A DNA stretch of 64,000 bases from Anaerostipes sp. 992a (GTDB lineage: Bacteria; Bacillota; Clostridia; Lachnospirales; Lachnospiraceae). Positions within the stretch are counted from its first letter, which is position 1; each line of letters opens with the position of its first letter. Shown one piece after another: positions 1 to 8,336 of this stretch. The notes beneath the pieces were generated by a model. That model searched no databases. It saw nothing but the letters and a program-made list of their open reading frames with translations, and was not told the origin of the DNA. The translations under genes and the position numbers were made by a program. The stretch covers positions 1,302,001 through 1,366,000 of the forward strand of contig NZ_MJIG01000004.1 of NCBI RefSeq assembly GCF_001940245.1, written 5' to 3'.

Positions 1-540
1 AATTTCTTCTCCTGTTCCAAACATCAGCACGTCCAGATAGTCATTTATCTTTCTTTCGTTTGCCAATGCCTCCGTAAATAACTCGTGCCACTCTTCATCT
101 GATTCTGGTCTGTAAAACTCTTTCCAGAACTGAATCCATTTCAGATATCTGATCAGCACGTCCGTTGCATATTTCAACCACTGCTCCAGTTTTTCTCTGA
201 TCATCACAACTTTAGATTGCTTTTGTTTTAAGGGAGCCCTGTTTCGGGGCGTCCTTTCGTATTTGCTTCTGTTTCCGACTTTAATATCCAGTCCAAAATC
301 TTCTACCAGCTTTTTTGCAGCTTCATACTGTGATAATCCAAATAACCTTGCTGTAAAATCTATCGCATCACCGCCCACTCCACATGCAAAGCAATGATAT
401 ATTTTATCTGCCTTCATACTTGGGTGTCGGTCTTTATGAAACGGGCAACACGCCATTCCATTTCTTTTTACTTTAATCCCATAATGCTCCGCAGCCTGTC
501 TCGCTGTCACACATTCTTTTACCTGTTCAAATAATGTCAC
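1..540 (-). CDS. CHC2 zinc-finger, DNA primase-like protein (partial, C-terminus outside window)
   Basis: The reading frame starts at GTG 540 behind a strong AGGAGG site and runs off the left edge, leaving 180 codons. Residues about 28-55 hold the CHC2 zinc-binding pattern, with CCPFH followed by HCFACG, the DNA-binding module of DnaG-type primases. In phages and integrative elements, stand-alone CHC2 proteins of this type are associated with replication of the element. The rest of the visible part is charged, without a recognisable TOPRIM segment, but the C-terminus is missing. It is probably co-transcribed with the integrase genes upstream. A role in element replication is inferred from the domain and the neighbourhood. 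Confidence 0.75.
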   Translation of the reverse strand, partial: MTLFEQVKECVTARQAAEHYGIKVKRNGMACCPFHKDRHPSMKADKIYHCFACGVGGDAIDFTARLFGLSQYEAAKKLVEDFGLDIKVGNRSKYERTPRNRAPLKQKQSKVVMIREKLEQWLKYATDVLIRYLKWIQFWKEFYRPESDEEWHELFTEALANERKINDYLDVLMFGTGEEI

Positions 541-715
541 TTATACCTCCTGCCCTTCCGGGCAAGTCTCTGATGAACAGATATTCGGGAATTGTTGTAT
601 CTTTCAATTCGTGATATACTGAATCTGCCAAGATGGTATATCAGTGAATCTGATTATCAGAGAACTTGCTCAGATATTTTGTCTGGGCTTTTTCTTTTTG
701 TCTTTCAGTAGTCAT
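527..715 (-). pseudogene. small element ORF with an in-frame TGA
   Basis: From ATG 715, behind a GGAG site, the frame reads 24 residues beginning MTTERQKEKAQTKY. It meets TGA at 641-643, then continues open for 37 more codons to a stop at 527-529 that overlaps the start of the CHC2 gene. The part after the TGA (YTILADSVYHELKDTT and on) looks like ordinary protein. This suggests one ORF of about 61 residues broken by a single change such as TGG to TGA, or simply a 24-residue ORF. I do not recognise the family. Confidence 0.35.
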
Positions 716-726
716 AGCTCCACTCC

Positions 727-897
727 TTACACAAATCTCCTTGTAGGAATAATAATGATTTCAAATTTGCTTCCGTCTTCTAATTCAAGAAGAATCACAT
801 AATCTGAATCTCGATCGGGTAAAATGGAACTTATCTTCAACTTTTTACTGTAGTTAATTGCATCGAATATTTTTCCGACTACTTTCTTTGTTTTCAT
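727..897 (-). CDS. small hypothetical protein, 56 aa
   Basis: I chose the ATG at 897 because GGAGG lies 11 bases upstream; a longer frame to 978 would overlap the integrase end. The product, MKTKKVVGKIFDAINY and on, is short and charged, with a C-terminal run of hydrophobic residues (FEIIIIPTRR). It sits just after the integrase in the same direction, so it is probably part of the element's operon. I do not recognise a family and assign no function. Confidence 0.5.
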   Translation of the reverse strand: MKTKKVVGKIFDAINYSKKLKISSILPDRDSDYVILLELEDGSKFEIIIIPTRRFV

Positions 898-916
898 TTG
901 CTTCTTTTCCTCCGTA

Positions 917-1969
917 TTAACGTTTATTGTCCAGCATCTCAGCAACTTTTTTCTGCTGTGACGGGTACAGATGCCCATAAGTGTTTAATGTCATCTGAAT
1001 GTCTTTGTGCCCCAGCCTTTCCTTGATAATCAGTGGTTCTACACCCTGGTAGATCAGATATGCCACATGGCTGTGACGGATATCGTGCACTCTGATTGGT
1101 TTTACACCGGTCAGTGCTTCATATTTCTTAAGACGTTTCTGCAGTGTTCTCGCCACAATCGGGAACAACCGCTGATCTTCCGGAAACCCATAATGCTTCT
1201 TTGCATACTCCTGTACCTCTTCCTTAAGAAAATTGGGAATGTCAATAGTACGGACCGAATTTTCTGTTTTTGGAGTATCAATCACATCTCTTTTCCTGAT
1301 CCGGTTATAAGTCTTATTGATATGCAGGAGATTTCCACTCATATCAAAGTCCGAAAGACTCAATGCCAGAAGCTCTCCTTCCCTGATTCCTGTCCAGAAC
1401 AAGATTTCAAATATCAGATAATCTTCACTCCCCGGCTCAATCCCGGCGATAAATCTGTCATATTCTGCTTTCGTCCAGAATTCCAGCTTATTAGCATCTG
1501 ATTTTCCCATCTTTTTTACTTTTTTGCATGGATTTTCCTTCAGATTGTAAATTTTCTGTGCGTGGTTGAATAATGCATTTAACTGATTTTGAATCATGCG
1601 CTCATAAGTCTTGCTGTATCCTTTTTCCTGAATGGTATTCTGCCACTGGATAATCTCTGCTGGTGTAATCTCATTCATTTTTCTTGTTCCAAAATATGGA
1701 ACAATGTGCTTGTTCATCATGTGCTGCTTATTTCGGATTGAATTTTCTTTCAGTTCATTCTTTTTATCTTCAAAATAGACTGAAATAAAACTGTTCATCT
1801 CCATTTTCATATCCGCCGCAGTCTTTCTTATGAATTCCTTTTCATAATTCAATGCTTCTCTCTTTGTCTTGAACCCTCTTTTCAGCTTCTGCGTTTTCTT
1901 TCCTGTCCAGTCAATATAACGGAAGCTCACATACCAGGTTCCCTGTGTTTTGTCCTTGTAAGCTGACAT
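917..1969 (-). CDS. int: tyrosine recombinase/integrase, 350 aa
   Basis: A site-specific integrase that would insert and excise the element by recombination between att sites. The N-terminal part has the AP2-like arm-binding fold (GTWYVSFRYIDWTGK), followed by a SAM-like core-binding domain at about residues 60-160 and the catalytic domain at about 170-340. The catalytic residues are visible: Arg in TGIREGELL, the HDIRHSH box, and the nucleophile Tyr in LNTYGHLYPS, so the enzyme looks intact. The start at ATG 1969 follows GGAGGAGTTAAG; an upstream in-frame extension lacks such a site. The excisionase-like gene lies 13 bases upstream. Confidence 0.93.
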   Translation of the reverse strand: MSAYKDKTQGTWYVSFRYIDWTGKKTQKLKRGFKTKREALNYEKEFIRKTAADMKMEMNSFISVYFEDKKNELKENSIRNKQHMMNKHIVPYFGTRKMNEITPAEIIQWQNTIQEKGYSKTYERMIQNQLNALFNHAQKIYNLKENPCKKVKKMGKSDANKLEFWTKAEYDRFIAGIEPGSEDYLIFEILFWTGIREGELLALSLSDFDMSGNLLHINKTYNRIRKRDVIDTPKTENSVRTIDIPNFLKEEVQEYAKKHYGFPEDQRLFPIVARTLQKRLKKYEALTGVKPIRVHDIRHSHVAYLIYQGVEPLIIKERLGHKDIQMTLNTYGHLYPSQQKKVAEMLDNKR

Positions 1970-1982
1970 CTTAACTCCTCCT

Positions 1983-2174
1983 TCATACTGCTCTCTGAGA
2001 GCATCCATAAAATTTTGTTTCCCAGTAGGGACGTGGAATCTTTCCACGAACTGCTACATATCCTTCCTTTGCCAGTTCATCATTGAGCTGCTTCAGAATA
2101 GAATATGCTTTACTGCGTTTCACACCTAATTCTTCCATGACATCATCAACATTCATCATATAATTAGTTCTCAT
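1983..2174 (-). CDS. excisionase-like helix-turn-helix protein, 63 aa
   Basis: A 63-residue DNA-binding protein starting at ATG 2174 behind GGAGGACACT. It carries the pattern VDDVMEELGVKRSKAYSILKQLN, a winged-helix/excisionase-type HTH, and ends with IPRPYWETKFYG. Small proteins of this kind next to tyrosine integrases usually steer recombination towards excision. It is the first gene of the leftward operon and reads away from the XRE repressor across an operator-bearing region, so its expression is likely under that repressor. The excisionase role is inferred from position and HTH. Confidence 0.7.
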   Translation of the reverse strand: MRTNYMMNVDDVMEELGVKRSKAYSILKQLNDELAKEGYVAVRGKIPRPYWETKFYGCSQRAV

Positions 2175-2190
2175 AGTGTCCTCCTTTCCA

Positions 2191-2204
2191 GTCACTTTTG
2201 TGAC
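2191..2204. promoter_or_regulatory. operator-like palindrome O1 (element control region)
   Basis: GTCACTTTTGTGAC is a perfect 5-bp dyad around TTTT, 16 bases before the excisionase start. It shares the core TCACTTTTGTG with two further sites at 2229-2242 and 2334-2347. Binding by the XRE protein is inferred. Confidence 0.6.
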
Positions 2205-2228
2205 TCTGACGTTGTTCTCTTATAATAA

Positions 2229-2242
2229 TTCACTTTTGTGAA
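2229..2242. promoter_or_regulatory. operator-like palindrome O2 (element control region)
   Basis: TTCACTTTTGTGAA, again a perfect dyad around TTTT, lies in the middle of the divergent intergenic region. A weaker related sequence (CATTTGCGAATTT) follows about 10 bases on. It probably controls the leftward integrase operon. Confidence 0.6.
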
Positions 2243-2333
2243 TTTGTCAATAAACATTTGCGAATTTATTTTTTCAATTCCATGCATATTGGTTGCGTAT
2301 CAGCAATTTGTTAAATCTCACTCTTTTGTATCA

Positions 2334-2352
2334 TTCACTTTTGTGCTAGAAT
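2334..2352. promoter_or_regulatory. operator O3 overlapping the repressor promoter
   Basis: TTCACTTTTGTGCT at 2334-2347 abuts a TAGAAT -10-like hexamer (2347-2352), 34 bases before the XRE start codon. A repressor bound here would block its own promoter, which suggests autoregulation. Confidence 0.5.
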
Positions 2353-2386
2353 AGAAGCACAAATATTATTAAGGAGGCAGCATGTT

Positions 2387-2920
2387 ATGGTAGGTAAAAA
2401 AATCCGGGCATACCGGGAATTCAGAGGATACAGTCAGATACAGTTAGCCGAGCTGTCCGGCATTAACGTAGGTACGATCAGAAAATATGAACTTGGAATC
2501 CGAAATCCAAAACCGGATCAGTTAGAAAAGATAGCAACTGCGCTGGGATTAAATGTAAGTGTTTTTCTGGATTTTAATATTGAAACAGTCGGAGATGTAC
2601 TCTCTCTGTTGTTTTCTATTGATAATTCAGTGAACCTCTCACTTGCCGAGACACCTGAGCAGAAGATTTCACTGACTTTTGATAATCCTACAATGCAGGA
2701 CTTTTTCAGGAAATGGTGTCAATTTAAAAGTGTCTATGAAAAGGAAAAAGCTGAAATATTAGCTATTGAAGATGAAGATAAAAGACAGGAAGAACTGGAT
2801 AAGCTCAACGCTACCCAGGAAGAATGGAAACTGCGTGCTATGGGAACTACGATAGGTTGCCATACTATCGTTAAGAAGGGCACTGAAGGCAATGACATCA
2901 AGACATATGATCTGACTTAA
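2387..2920 (+). CDS. XRE-family repressor, 177 aa
   Basis: The N-terminal 60 residues form a Cro/CI-type HTH: IRAYREFRGYSQIQLAELSG, then INVGTIRKYELGIRNPKPDQ, then LEKIATALGLNVSVFLDF. The remaining 110 residues are acidic and rich in Lys/Glu, without the serine-lysine protease dyad of LexA/CI. Control by self-cleavage is therefore unlikely. It reads divergently from the excisionase-integrase operon, with operator-like repeats between them, so it is the likely lysogeny-type repressor of the element. The start is ATG 2387, nine bases after AAGGAGG; an ATG at 2382 is out of frame. Confidence 0.85.
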   Translation: MVGKKIRAYREFRGYSQIQLAELSGINVGTIRKYELGIRNPKPDQLEKIATALGLNVSVFLDFNIETVGDVLSLLFSIDNSVNLSLAETPEQKISLTFDNPTMQDFFRKWCQFKSVYEKEKAEILAIEDEDKRQEELDKLNATQEEWKLRAMGTTIGCHTIVKKGTEGNDIKTYDLT

Positions 2921-2934
2921 TTTTGTGCATAAGA

Positions 2935-2966
2935 AAAAGAGCTCACGAAGAGCTCTTTATTTTTGG
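2935..2966. terminator. bidirectional terminator between XRE gene and tRNA-like strip
   Basis: AAAGAGCTC, then ACGA, then GAGCTCTTT form a 9-bp hairpin flanked by A-rich and T-rich tails on both sides. It can end the XRE transcript from the left and the small minus-strand transcript from the right. Confidence 0.75.
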
Positions 2967-2984
2967 TGGTCTGGGGGAATTGCT

Positions 2985-3017
2985 TATTATTCCATGCTAC
3001 CATTACACCATATCGCC
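2985..3017 (-). other. tRNA 5'-half fragment (acceptor and D arm)
   Basis: On the minus strand, GGCGATA, then TG, then a D arm GTGTAATGGTAGCAT match a tRNA 5' half closely; GTGTAATGGTAGCA is typical of bacterial tRNAs such as tRNA-Gln. No matching anticodon and T arms follow. The sequence instead runs into GGAATAATAAGCAATTCC and the terminator. It overlaps the end of a 17-residue ORF. Its 7-base acceptor strand is complementary to that of the 3' fragment at 3140-3172. Confidence 0.55.
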
Positions 3018-3056
3018 GCAAATACCCAAACCTACTAATAAGATTTCTTTTTTCAT
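3003..3056 (-). CDS. possible 17-residue peptide
   Basis: ATG at 3056 follows GAAAGGA with a nine-base spacer and encodes MKKEILLVGLGICGDMV, two lysines then a hydrophobic run with one cysteine. A plausible promoter (TTGAGT, 16 bases, TAGTAT, at 3125-3098) lies upstream and a strong terminator downstream, so the transcript would be about 150 bases. Short hydrophobic peptides beside XRE regulators can be signals or toxins, but nothing here identifies the class. The last codons coincide with the tRNA-like 5' fragment. It may be a chance ORF. Confidence 0.35.
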   Translation of the reverse strand: MKKEILLVGLGICGDMV

Positions 3057-3139
3057 AATATCAATTCCTTTCTTGTAAATGCACTTTTCGATGTCATATA
3101 CTATTCCCGAAATCATAGAACTCAAAAGAATTCCTAATA

Positions 3140-3172
3140 TGGTGGCGATATCTGGAATCGAACCAGAACCTA
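3140..3172 (-). other. tRNA 3'-half fragment (T arm, acceptor, CCA)
   Basis: The minus strand shows a perfect T arm (TCTGG, TTCGATT, CCAGA), a seven-base acceptor strand TATCGCC, then A and CCA. No matching 5' half lies upstream of it. The complementary GGCGATA occurs 123 bases downstream, at 3011-3017, so the halves are in reversed order. It could be an att-site relic of an integrative element. Confidence 0.65.
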
Positions 3173-3258
3173 TTGCTAACTTAATTATAGTGGTAGTATA
3201 GCATTGATTTCAAATTTGTCAATCAACTTTCAAAATTTTGTTATCATTCTGTTATCAC

Positions 3259-3295
3259 AAACGGTTGTCAGGATACTCTCCCGGCAACCGTTTTT
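3259..3295 (+). terminator. hairpin with T tail
   Basis: AACGGTTG and CAACCGTT pair across a 17-base loop and are followed by TTTTTC on the plus strand. No plus-strand gene ends nearby, so this may protect the str operon end from incoming transcription. Confidence 0.5.
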
Positions 3296-3344
3296 CTACG
3301 CTGTTCGTTATTCTTTTCCGCCCTTTTATATATTTCCAGGCAAC

Positions 3345-3377
3345 AGAAAAACCCGTAGAACCGAAGTTCTACGGGTA
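3345..3377 (-). terminator. tuf (str operon) terminator
   Basis: Reading minus, ACCCGTAGAAC, a TTCG tetraloop and GTTCTACGGGT are followed by a T-rich tail. This is a classic intrinsic terminator about 55 bases after the tuf stop. Confidence 0.9.
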
Positions 3378-3432
3378 TCTTACGTTTGGACACAACGTTA
3401 TCTTACGATAACAAATCTATATTCAGATTGTA

Positions 3433-4620
3433 TTACTCGATGATTGTAGCAACACGTCCTGATCCTACAGTACGTCCACCTTCACGAATAGCGAATGTTA
3501 ATCCCTGATCCATAGCGATTGGGTGAATTAATTCGATAGTCATTTCTACGTTATCACCAGGCATGCACATTTCTGTACCTTCTGGTAATTCGATAACACC
3601 TGTGATATCAGTTGTTCTGAAGTAGAACTGAGGTCTGTAGTTGTTGAAGAAAGGAGTATGACGTCCACCTTCATCTTTTGTTAATACGTAAACCTGTGCT
3701 GTAAATTTTGTGTGGCATGTGATAGAACCTGGAGCACATAAAACCTGTCCTCTTTCGATTTCTTCTCTTTTGATACCACGTAATAAAGCACCAATGTTGT
3801 CACCAGCCTGACCTTCGTCAAGAAGTTTACGGAACATTTCGATACCTGTTACAGTTGTTTTCTGAGTTTTTTCTTTGATACCAACGATTTCTACTTCTTC
3901 GTTTAAGTGGATAACACCGCTTTCTACTCTACCTGTAGCAACAGTACCACGACCTGTGATTGTGAATACGTCTTCTACTGGCATTAAGAATGGTTTATCT
4001 GTAGCACGCTGTGGGTCTGGAATGTATTCATCAACAGCGTCCATTAATTCCATGATCTTGTCGCCCCATTCGCTGTTAGGATCTTCTAATGCTTTTAAAG
4101 CAGATCCCTGGATGATTGGACAATCATTGAAACCATATTCTTCTAACTGTTCTGTGATTTCCATTTCTACTAATTCAAGTAATTCTTCATCGTCTACCAT
4201 ATCACATTTGTTCATGAATACTACGATGTAAGGAACACCTACCTGACGAGATAATAAGATGTGTTCTTTTGTCTGAGCCATAACACCGTCTGTAGCAGCT
4301 ACAACTAAGATAGCACCGTCCATCTGAGCAGCACCTGTGATCATGTTCTTAACGTAGTCAGCATGACCTGGGCAGTCAACGTGAGCGTAGTGACGTTTAG
4401 CTGTTTCGTATTCTACGTGAGCTGTAGAGATTGTGATACCACGTTCTCTTTCTTCTGGAGCTTTATCGATGTTTTCGAAATCTACTGCAGCGTTACCTTC
4501 TACTCTTTCAGAAAGAGTTTTTGTGATAGCTGCTGTTAATGTTGTTTTACCATGGTCAACGTGTCCAATTGTACCAATGTTACAATGGGGTTTGCTTCTG
4601 TCAAACTTTTCTTTAGCCAT
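3433..4620 (-). CDS. tuf: elongation factor Tu, 395 aa
   Basis: EF-Tu carries aminoacyl-tRNA to the ribosomal A site as a GTP complex. The G-domain motifs are intact: [10 protein letters not shown] (P-loop), the RGITI switch I stretch, DCPGHADY and NKCDMVDD. Domains II and III follow at full length, ending with [15 protein letters not shown]. It is the last gene of the str operon, 173 bases after fusA, and has its own AAGGAGG site. The long fusA-tuf spacer carries a hairpin that could tune its expression separately. Codon use is strongly biased, as expected for a highly expressed gene. Confidence 0.99.
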   Translation of the reverse strand: MAKEKFDRSKPHCNIGTIGHVDHGKTTLTAAITKTLSERVEGNAAVDFENIDKAPEERERGITISTAHVEYETAKRHYAHVDCPGHADYVKNMITGAAQMDGAILVVAATDGVMAQTKEHILLSRQVGVPYIVVFMNKCDMVDDEELLELVEMEITEQLEEYGFNDCPIIQGSALKALEDPNSEWGDKIMELMDAVDEYIPDPQRATDKPFLMPVEDVFTITGRGTVATGRVESGVIHLNEEVEIVGIKEKTQKTTVTGIEMFRKLLDEGQAGDNIGALLRGIKREEIERGQVLCAPGSITCHTKFTAQVYVLTKDEGGRHTPFFNNYRPQFYFRTTDITGVIELPEGTEMCMPGDNVEMTIELIHPIAMDQGLTFAIREGGRTVGSGRVATIIE

Positions 4621-4682
4621 TTTTATTTGTCCTCCTTAAAATAACCGCCCCTACGGGCATAATGAATAATATAAGATTTAGA

Positions 4683-4744
4683 AATCAAAGCCCGCAAGTT
4701 CTCCTTAGTAAAGAAGAACTGGCTTTCTTTGATTATATTTCATT
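4683..4744 (-). promoter_or_regulatory. long hairpin in the fusA-tuf spacer
   Basis: On the minus strand AATCAAAG, AGCC and GTTCT pair with AGAAC, GGCT and CTTTGATT, giving a long interrupted stem about 60 bases before tuf. No T tail follows, so it is not a simple terminator. It may be an RNA-processing or translational control site for tuf; the function is inferred. Confidence 0.45.
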
Positions 4745-4793
4745 TATTGTAGTTTTTCAACCTATTTTTTTATTCAAAAATCGAGTGAAAATC

Positions 4794-6911
4794 CTATTTT
4801 GCTTTTTCAGCGATAACTTTATCCTGTACAGATTTTGGAACTGGTTCGTAGCTGCTGAAGAACATAGAGTAGTTCGCACGTCCCTGTGTCTTAGAACGTA
4901 AGTCTGTAGAGTAACCGAACATTTCAGCAAGTGGTACATAACCTCTTACCATCTTACCTCCGCCGATATCGTCCATACCTTCGATACGTCCACGACGAGA
5001 GTTCATATCACCAATTACATCACCCATGTATTCTTCTGGTGTAGATACTTCAACCTTCATGATAGGTTCCAGTAAGATAGCTCCAGCTTTCTGCATAGCT
5101 TCTTTGAACGCCATAGAACCAGCGATCTTGAATGCCATTTCACTAGAATCGACATCATGGTAAGATCCATCATATACAGTAGCTTTGATACCCAGTACAG
5201 GGAATCCACCTAAGATACCAGCCTTAGAAGCTTCTTCGATACCTGCACCAACTGCTGGGATGTATTCTTTTGGAATTGCACCACCAACAACAGTAGATTC
5301 GAACTTGAATAATTCTTCTCCGTTGGCATCCATTGGTTCAAAGTGAACTTTACAGTGACCATACTGACCACGTCCACCAGACTGTTTTGCATATTTACTA
5401 TCAACGTCAACTGCTTTTGTAAATGTCTCTTTGTATGCTACCTGAGGAGCACCAACATTTGCTTCTACTTTAAATTCACGAAGCAGACGGTCAACGATAA
5501 TCTCCAGATGAAGCTCACCCATACCAGCGATGATTGTCTGTCCAGTTTCTGTATTTGTATGAGCACGGAATGTAGGGTCTTCTTCTGCAAGTTTTGCAAG
5601 AGCTTCACCCATCTTGCCCTGTCCAGCTTTTGTCTTAGGTTCGATTGCTAATTCAATAACTGGTTCTGGGAATTCCATAGACTCAAGAATAACTGGATGC
5701 TGTTCATCACAGATTGTATCACCTGTTGTAGTAATTTTGAAACCTACAGCAGCGGCGATATCTCCAGAGTATACTTTATCTAATTCTTCACGTTTGTTCG
5801 CATGCATCTGTAAGATACGGCCAACACGTTCTTTTTTATCTTTTGTAGCATTTAATACATAAGAACCGGAGTTCATTGTACCAGAGTAAACTCTGAAGAA
5901 TGCTAATTTACCTACGAATGGGTCTGTCATGATCTTGAATGCTAAAGCTGAGAATGGTTCTTCATCAGAAGAAATTCTTTCAACTTCGTTTCCTTCTAAG
6001 TCAACACCCTTGATAGCAGGGATGTCTGTTGGAGCTGGCATATATTCAAGAACAGCATCTAATAATTTCTGAACCCCTTTGTTTCTGTAAGCAGAACCAC
6101 AGCAAACTGGAACAGCTTCACATTCACATGTAGCTTTTCTTAATGCTGCCTTTAAGGATTCTACAGAAGGTTCTTCTCCTTCTAAGTATTCCATCATTAA
6201 ATCATCATCTAATTCGCAGATTTTTTCAATTAATTCTGTATGGTATAATTCTGCATCATCAGCCATGTCTTCTGGAATATCAACGATTGAAATATCTTCT
6301 CCCTTATCATCATTGTAGATGTAAGCTTTCATTTCAAATAAGTCGATGATACCTTTGAATTCATCTTCTTTACCGATTGGTAACTGAAGGATGATCGCAT
6401 TCTTACCTAATCTTGTTTTGATCTGATCTACTGCGCCGTAGAAGTTAGCACCTAAGATATCCATCTTATTGATGAATGCCATTCTTGGTACGTTATAAGT
6501 GTCAGCCTGTCTCCATACGTTTTCAGACTGAGGTTCTACACCACCTTTTGCACAGAAAACACCTACTGCACCATCAAGAACACGAAGAGAACGTTCTACT
6601 TCTACAGTAAAGTCAACGTGACCCGGTGTATCGATAATGTTGATACGATGTTCTTTTGCGCCTTGTTTTGGTTTACAGTTTTCCTGTAAAGTCCAGTGGC
6701 AGGTTGTAGCAGCTGAAGTAATTGTGATACCTCTTTCCTGCTCCTGTTCCATCCAGTCCATGGTAGCAGTACCTTCATGAGTATCACCAATTTTATAGTT
6801 TACACCAGTATAATATAAGATACGTTCTGTCAATGTTGTTTTACCAGCATCGATATGAGCCATAATCCCAATATTTCTGGTTCTTTCTAAAGGATATTCT
6901 CTTCCAGCCAA
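4794..6911 (-). CDS. fusA: elongation factor G, 705 aa
   Basis: EF-G drives ribosomal translocation and, with RRF, ribosome recycling. The P-loop [10 protein letters not shown], the RGITI switch, DTPGHVDF and NKMD are all present, followed by domains II-V to the usual end near 700 residues. It lies third in the str operon, 56 bases after rpsG, with a good Shine-Dalgarno site before ATG 6911. The sequence is full length, with no frameshift. As a single copy next to rpsG and tuf it is the housekeeping enzyme rather than a TetM-like paralogue. Confidence 0.99.
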   Translation of the reverse strand: MAGREYPLERTRNIGIMAHIDAGKTTLTERILYYTGVNYKIGDTHEGTATMDWMEQEQERGITITSAATTCHWTLQENCKPKQGAKEHRINIIDTPGHVDFTVEVERSLRVLDGAVGVFCAKGGVEPQSENVWRQADTYNVPRMAFINKMDILGANFYGAVDQIKTRLGKNAIILQLPIGKEDEFKGIIDLFEMKAYIYNDDKGEDISIVDIPEDMADDAELYHTELIEKICELDDDLMMEYLEGEEPSVESLKAALRKATCECEAVPVCCGSAYRNKGVQKLLDAVLEYMPAPTDIPAIKGVDLEGNEVERISSDEEPFSALAFKIMTDPFVGKLAFFRVYSGTMNSGSYVLNATKDKKERVGRILQMHANKREELDKVYSGDIAAAVGFKITTTGDTICDEQHPVILESMEFPEPVIELAIEPKTKAGQGKMGEALAKLAEEDPTFRAHTNTETGQTIIAGMGELHLEIIVDRLLREFKVEANVGAPQVAYKETFTKAVDVDSKYAKQSGGRGQYGHCKVHFEPMDANGEELFKFESTVVGGAIPKEYIPAVGAGIEEASKAGILGGFPVLGIKATVYDGSYHDVDSSEMAFKIAGSMAFKEAMQKAGAILLEPIMKVEVSTPEEYMGDVIGDMNSRRGRIEGMDDIGGGKMVRGYVPLAEMFGYSTDLRSKTQGRANYSMFFSSYEPVPKSVQDKVIAEKAK

Positions 6912-6967
6912 GGTTTTTTCCTCCTATTTTAGTCAAGCCAAAAGCAAAAACTTTCTTACTCCAGAGA

Positions 6968-7468
<501 letters not shown>

Positions 7469-7578
7469 TCATCGGTACTCATTCATCTTCACCTTATGTG
7501 AAGTGCTTGTTCGTGCTCGGACTGCGATCTCTATCATACCTGCAACAACAGGAAAATATTGCTATTCCGGCACAACTA

Positions 7579-7615
7579 TACAAGGTAGCATAAGAATTTC
7601 TTATGCTGCTTTGTA
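7579..7615 (-). promoter_or_regulatory. hairpin in the rpsL-rpsG spacer
   Basis: TACAA-G-AGCATAAGAA pairs with TTCTTATGCT-C-TTGTA, giving about 16 paired bases with two mismatches just after the rpsL stop. There is no T tail, so read-through to rpsG is expected. The position matches the S7 autoregulatory region of other bacteria, which makes it a candidate site. Confidence 0.45.
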
Positions 7616-7631
7616 CCAATTATATCTGCTC

Positions 7632-8045
7632 TTATTTTTTAGGTCTCTTAGCTCCGTATTTAGAGCGAGCCTGACGTCTGTTAGCAACACCTGCTGTATC
7701 AAGTGTACCTCTAACGATATGGTATCTTGTACCTGGTAAGTCTTTTACTCTACCACCACGGATAAGAACAACACTATGTTCCTGTAAGTTATGTCCTTCA
7801 CCTGGGATATAGCTTGTTACTTCGATACCGTTAGATAAACGAACTCTGGCAATTTTACGAAGAGCAGAGTTAGGTTTTTTAGGAGTTGCTGTTTTTACTG
7901 CTGTACATACTCCTCTTTTCTGTGGAGAAGATGCATCTGTAGATTTCTTCTTTAAAGAGTTGAACCCTTTCTGAAGAGCTGGTGCAGTTGATTTCTTAGC
8001 AGTTGTCTGTCTTCCTTTTCTAACTAATTGGTTAAAAGTTGGCAT
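7632..8045 (-). CDS. rpsL: 30S ribosomal protein S12
   Basis: S12 lies at the decoding centre and affects accuracy; its [10 protein letters not shown] loop holds the lysine where streptomycin resistance changes occur, and that lysine is wild type here. The 137-residue protein starts at ATG 8045, six bases after GGAGGTG; the upstream in-frame ATG lacks a site. The C-terminal tail is short and basic. It is the first gene of the str operon, directly behind its promoter. Confidence 0.98.
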   Translation of the reverse strand: MPTFNQLVRKGRQTTAKKSTAPALQKGFNSLKKKSTDASSPQKRGVCTAVKTATPKKPNSALRKIARVRLSNGIEVTSYIPGEGHNLQEHSVVLIRGGRVKDLPGTRYHIVRGTLDTAGVANRRQARSKYGAKRPKK

Positions 8046-8124
8046 TCGTTTCACCTCCATGCATATTTTCTACTGTTTGTTGCTTACTTTTAAGCGAATT
8101 ATGCGCTACTACACGCATTTTTAA

Positions 8125-8153
8125 ATTCTACTTTGTTTTTCATCTTTTGTCAA
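8125..8153 (-). promoter_or_regulatory. str operon promoter
   Basis: On the minus strand TTGACA (8153-8148), a 17-base spacer and TAGAAT (8130-8125) form a near-consensus sigma-A promoter 80 bases before rpsL. It gives the str operon its own start, independent of rpoBC. Confidence 0.85.
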
Positions 8154-8233
8154 GTATTTTTACTTACTCTTTTCTTAGATTTTTCCAATTTAACAATTGC
8201 CCTTCTACTTTTTTAAATTTTTTTCTTTTTCTC

Positions 8234-8262
8234 TTGACTTCTTTTGCCTTTTCGATTATGAT
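8234..8262 (+). promoter_or_regulatory. promoter of the sorC-SDR-fsa operon
   Basis: TTGACT (8234-8239), exactly 17 bases, and TATGAT (8257-8262) form a good sigma-A promoter reading right. It lies about 80 bases upstream of the SorC regulator, back to back with the str promoter. Confidence 0.75.
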
Positions 8263-8290
8263 TCCTCCACCTTAAGGCAAATGATTACCG

Positions 8291-8308
8291 GTTGAGCAAT
8301 TGCTCAAC
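8291..8308. promoter_or_regulatory. SorC-type operator palindrome
   Basis: GTTGAGCAATTGCTCAAC is a perfect 18-bp palindrome just downstream of the -10 box, in the 5' leader of the SorC gene. Position and symmetry fit an operator of the adjacent regulator, which would then be autoregulated. The RBS that follows also sits in a small palindrome (AGGAGCTCCT). Confidence 0.7.
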
Positions 8309-8336
8309 TACCTAAAATGAAAAAGGAGCTCCTCAT

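Larger units (their letters stand above)
1..3200. mobile_element. right-hand end of an integrated mobile element (left part outside window)
   Basis: A tyrosine integrase, an excisionase-like protein, a divergent XRE repressor and a CHC2 zinc-finger protein lie together beside the conserved str operon, the usual make-up of an integrative element end. The control genes sit nearest the chromosome and the primase-like gene further in, so the element extends left beyond the window. tRNA-derived pieces lie at about 2985-3172, where an attachment site would be expected. The exact boundary is inferred; no second att copy is visible here. Confidence 0.7.

Noticed and set aside
2985-3172. functional circularly permuted tRNA
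   Set aside because: The acceptor strands match, but no anticodon stem can be formed between the two halves, so I report the halves only as fragments.
3204-3443. 79-codon plus-strand frame between the tRNA-like strip and tuf
   Set aside because: No ribosome-binding site; it runs through two terminator hairpins and the end of tuf.
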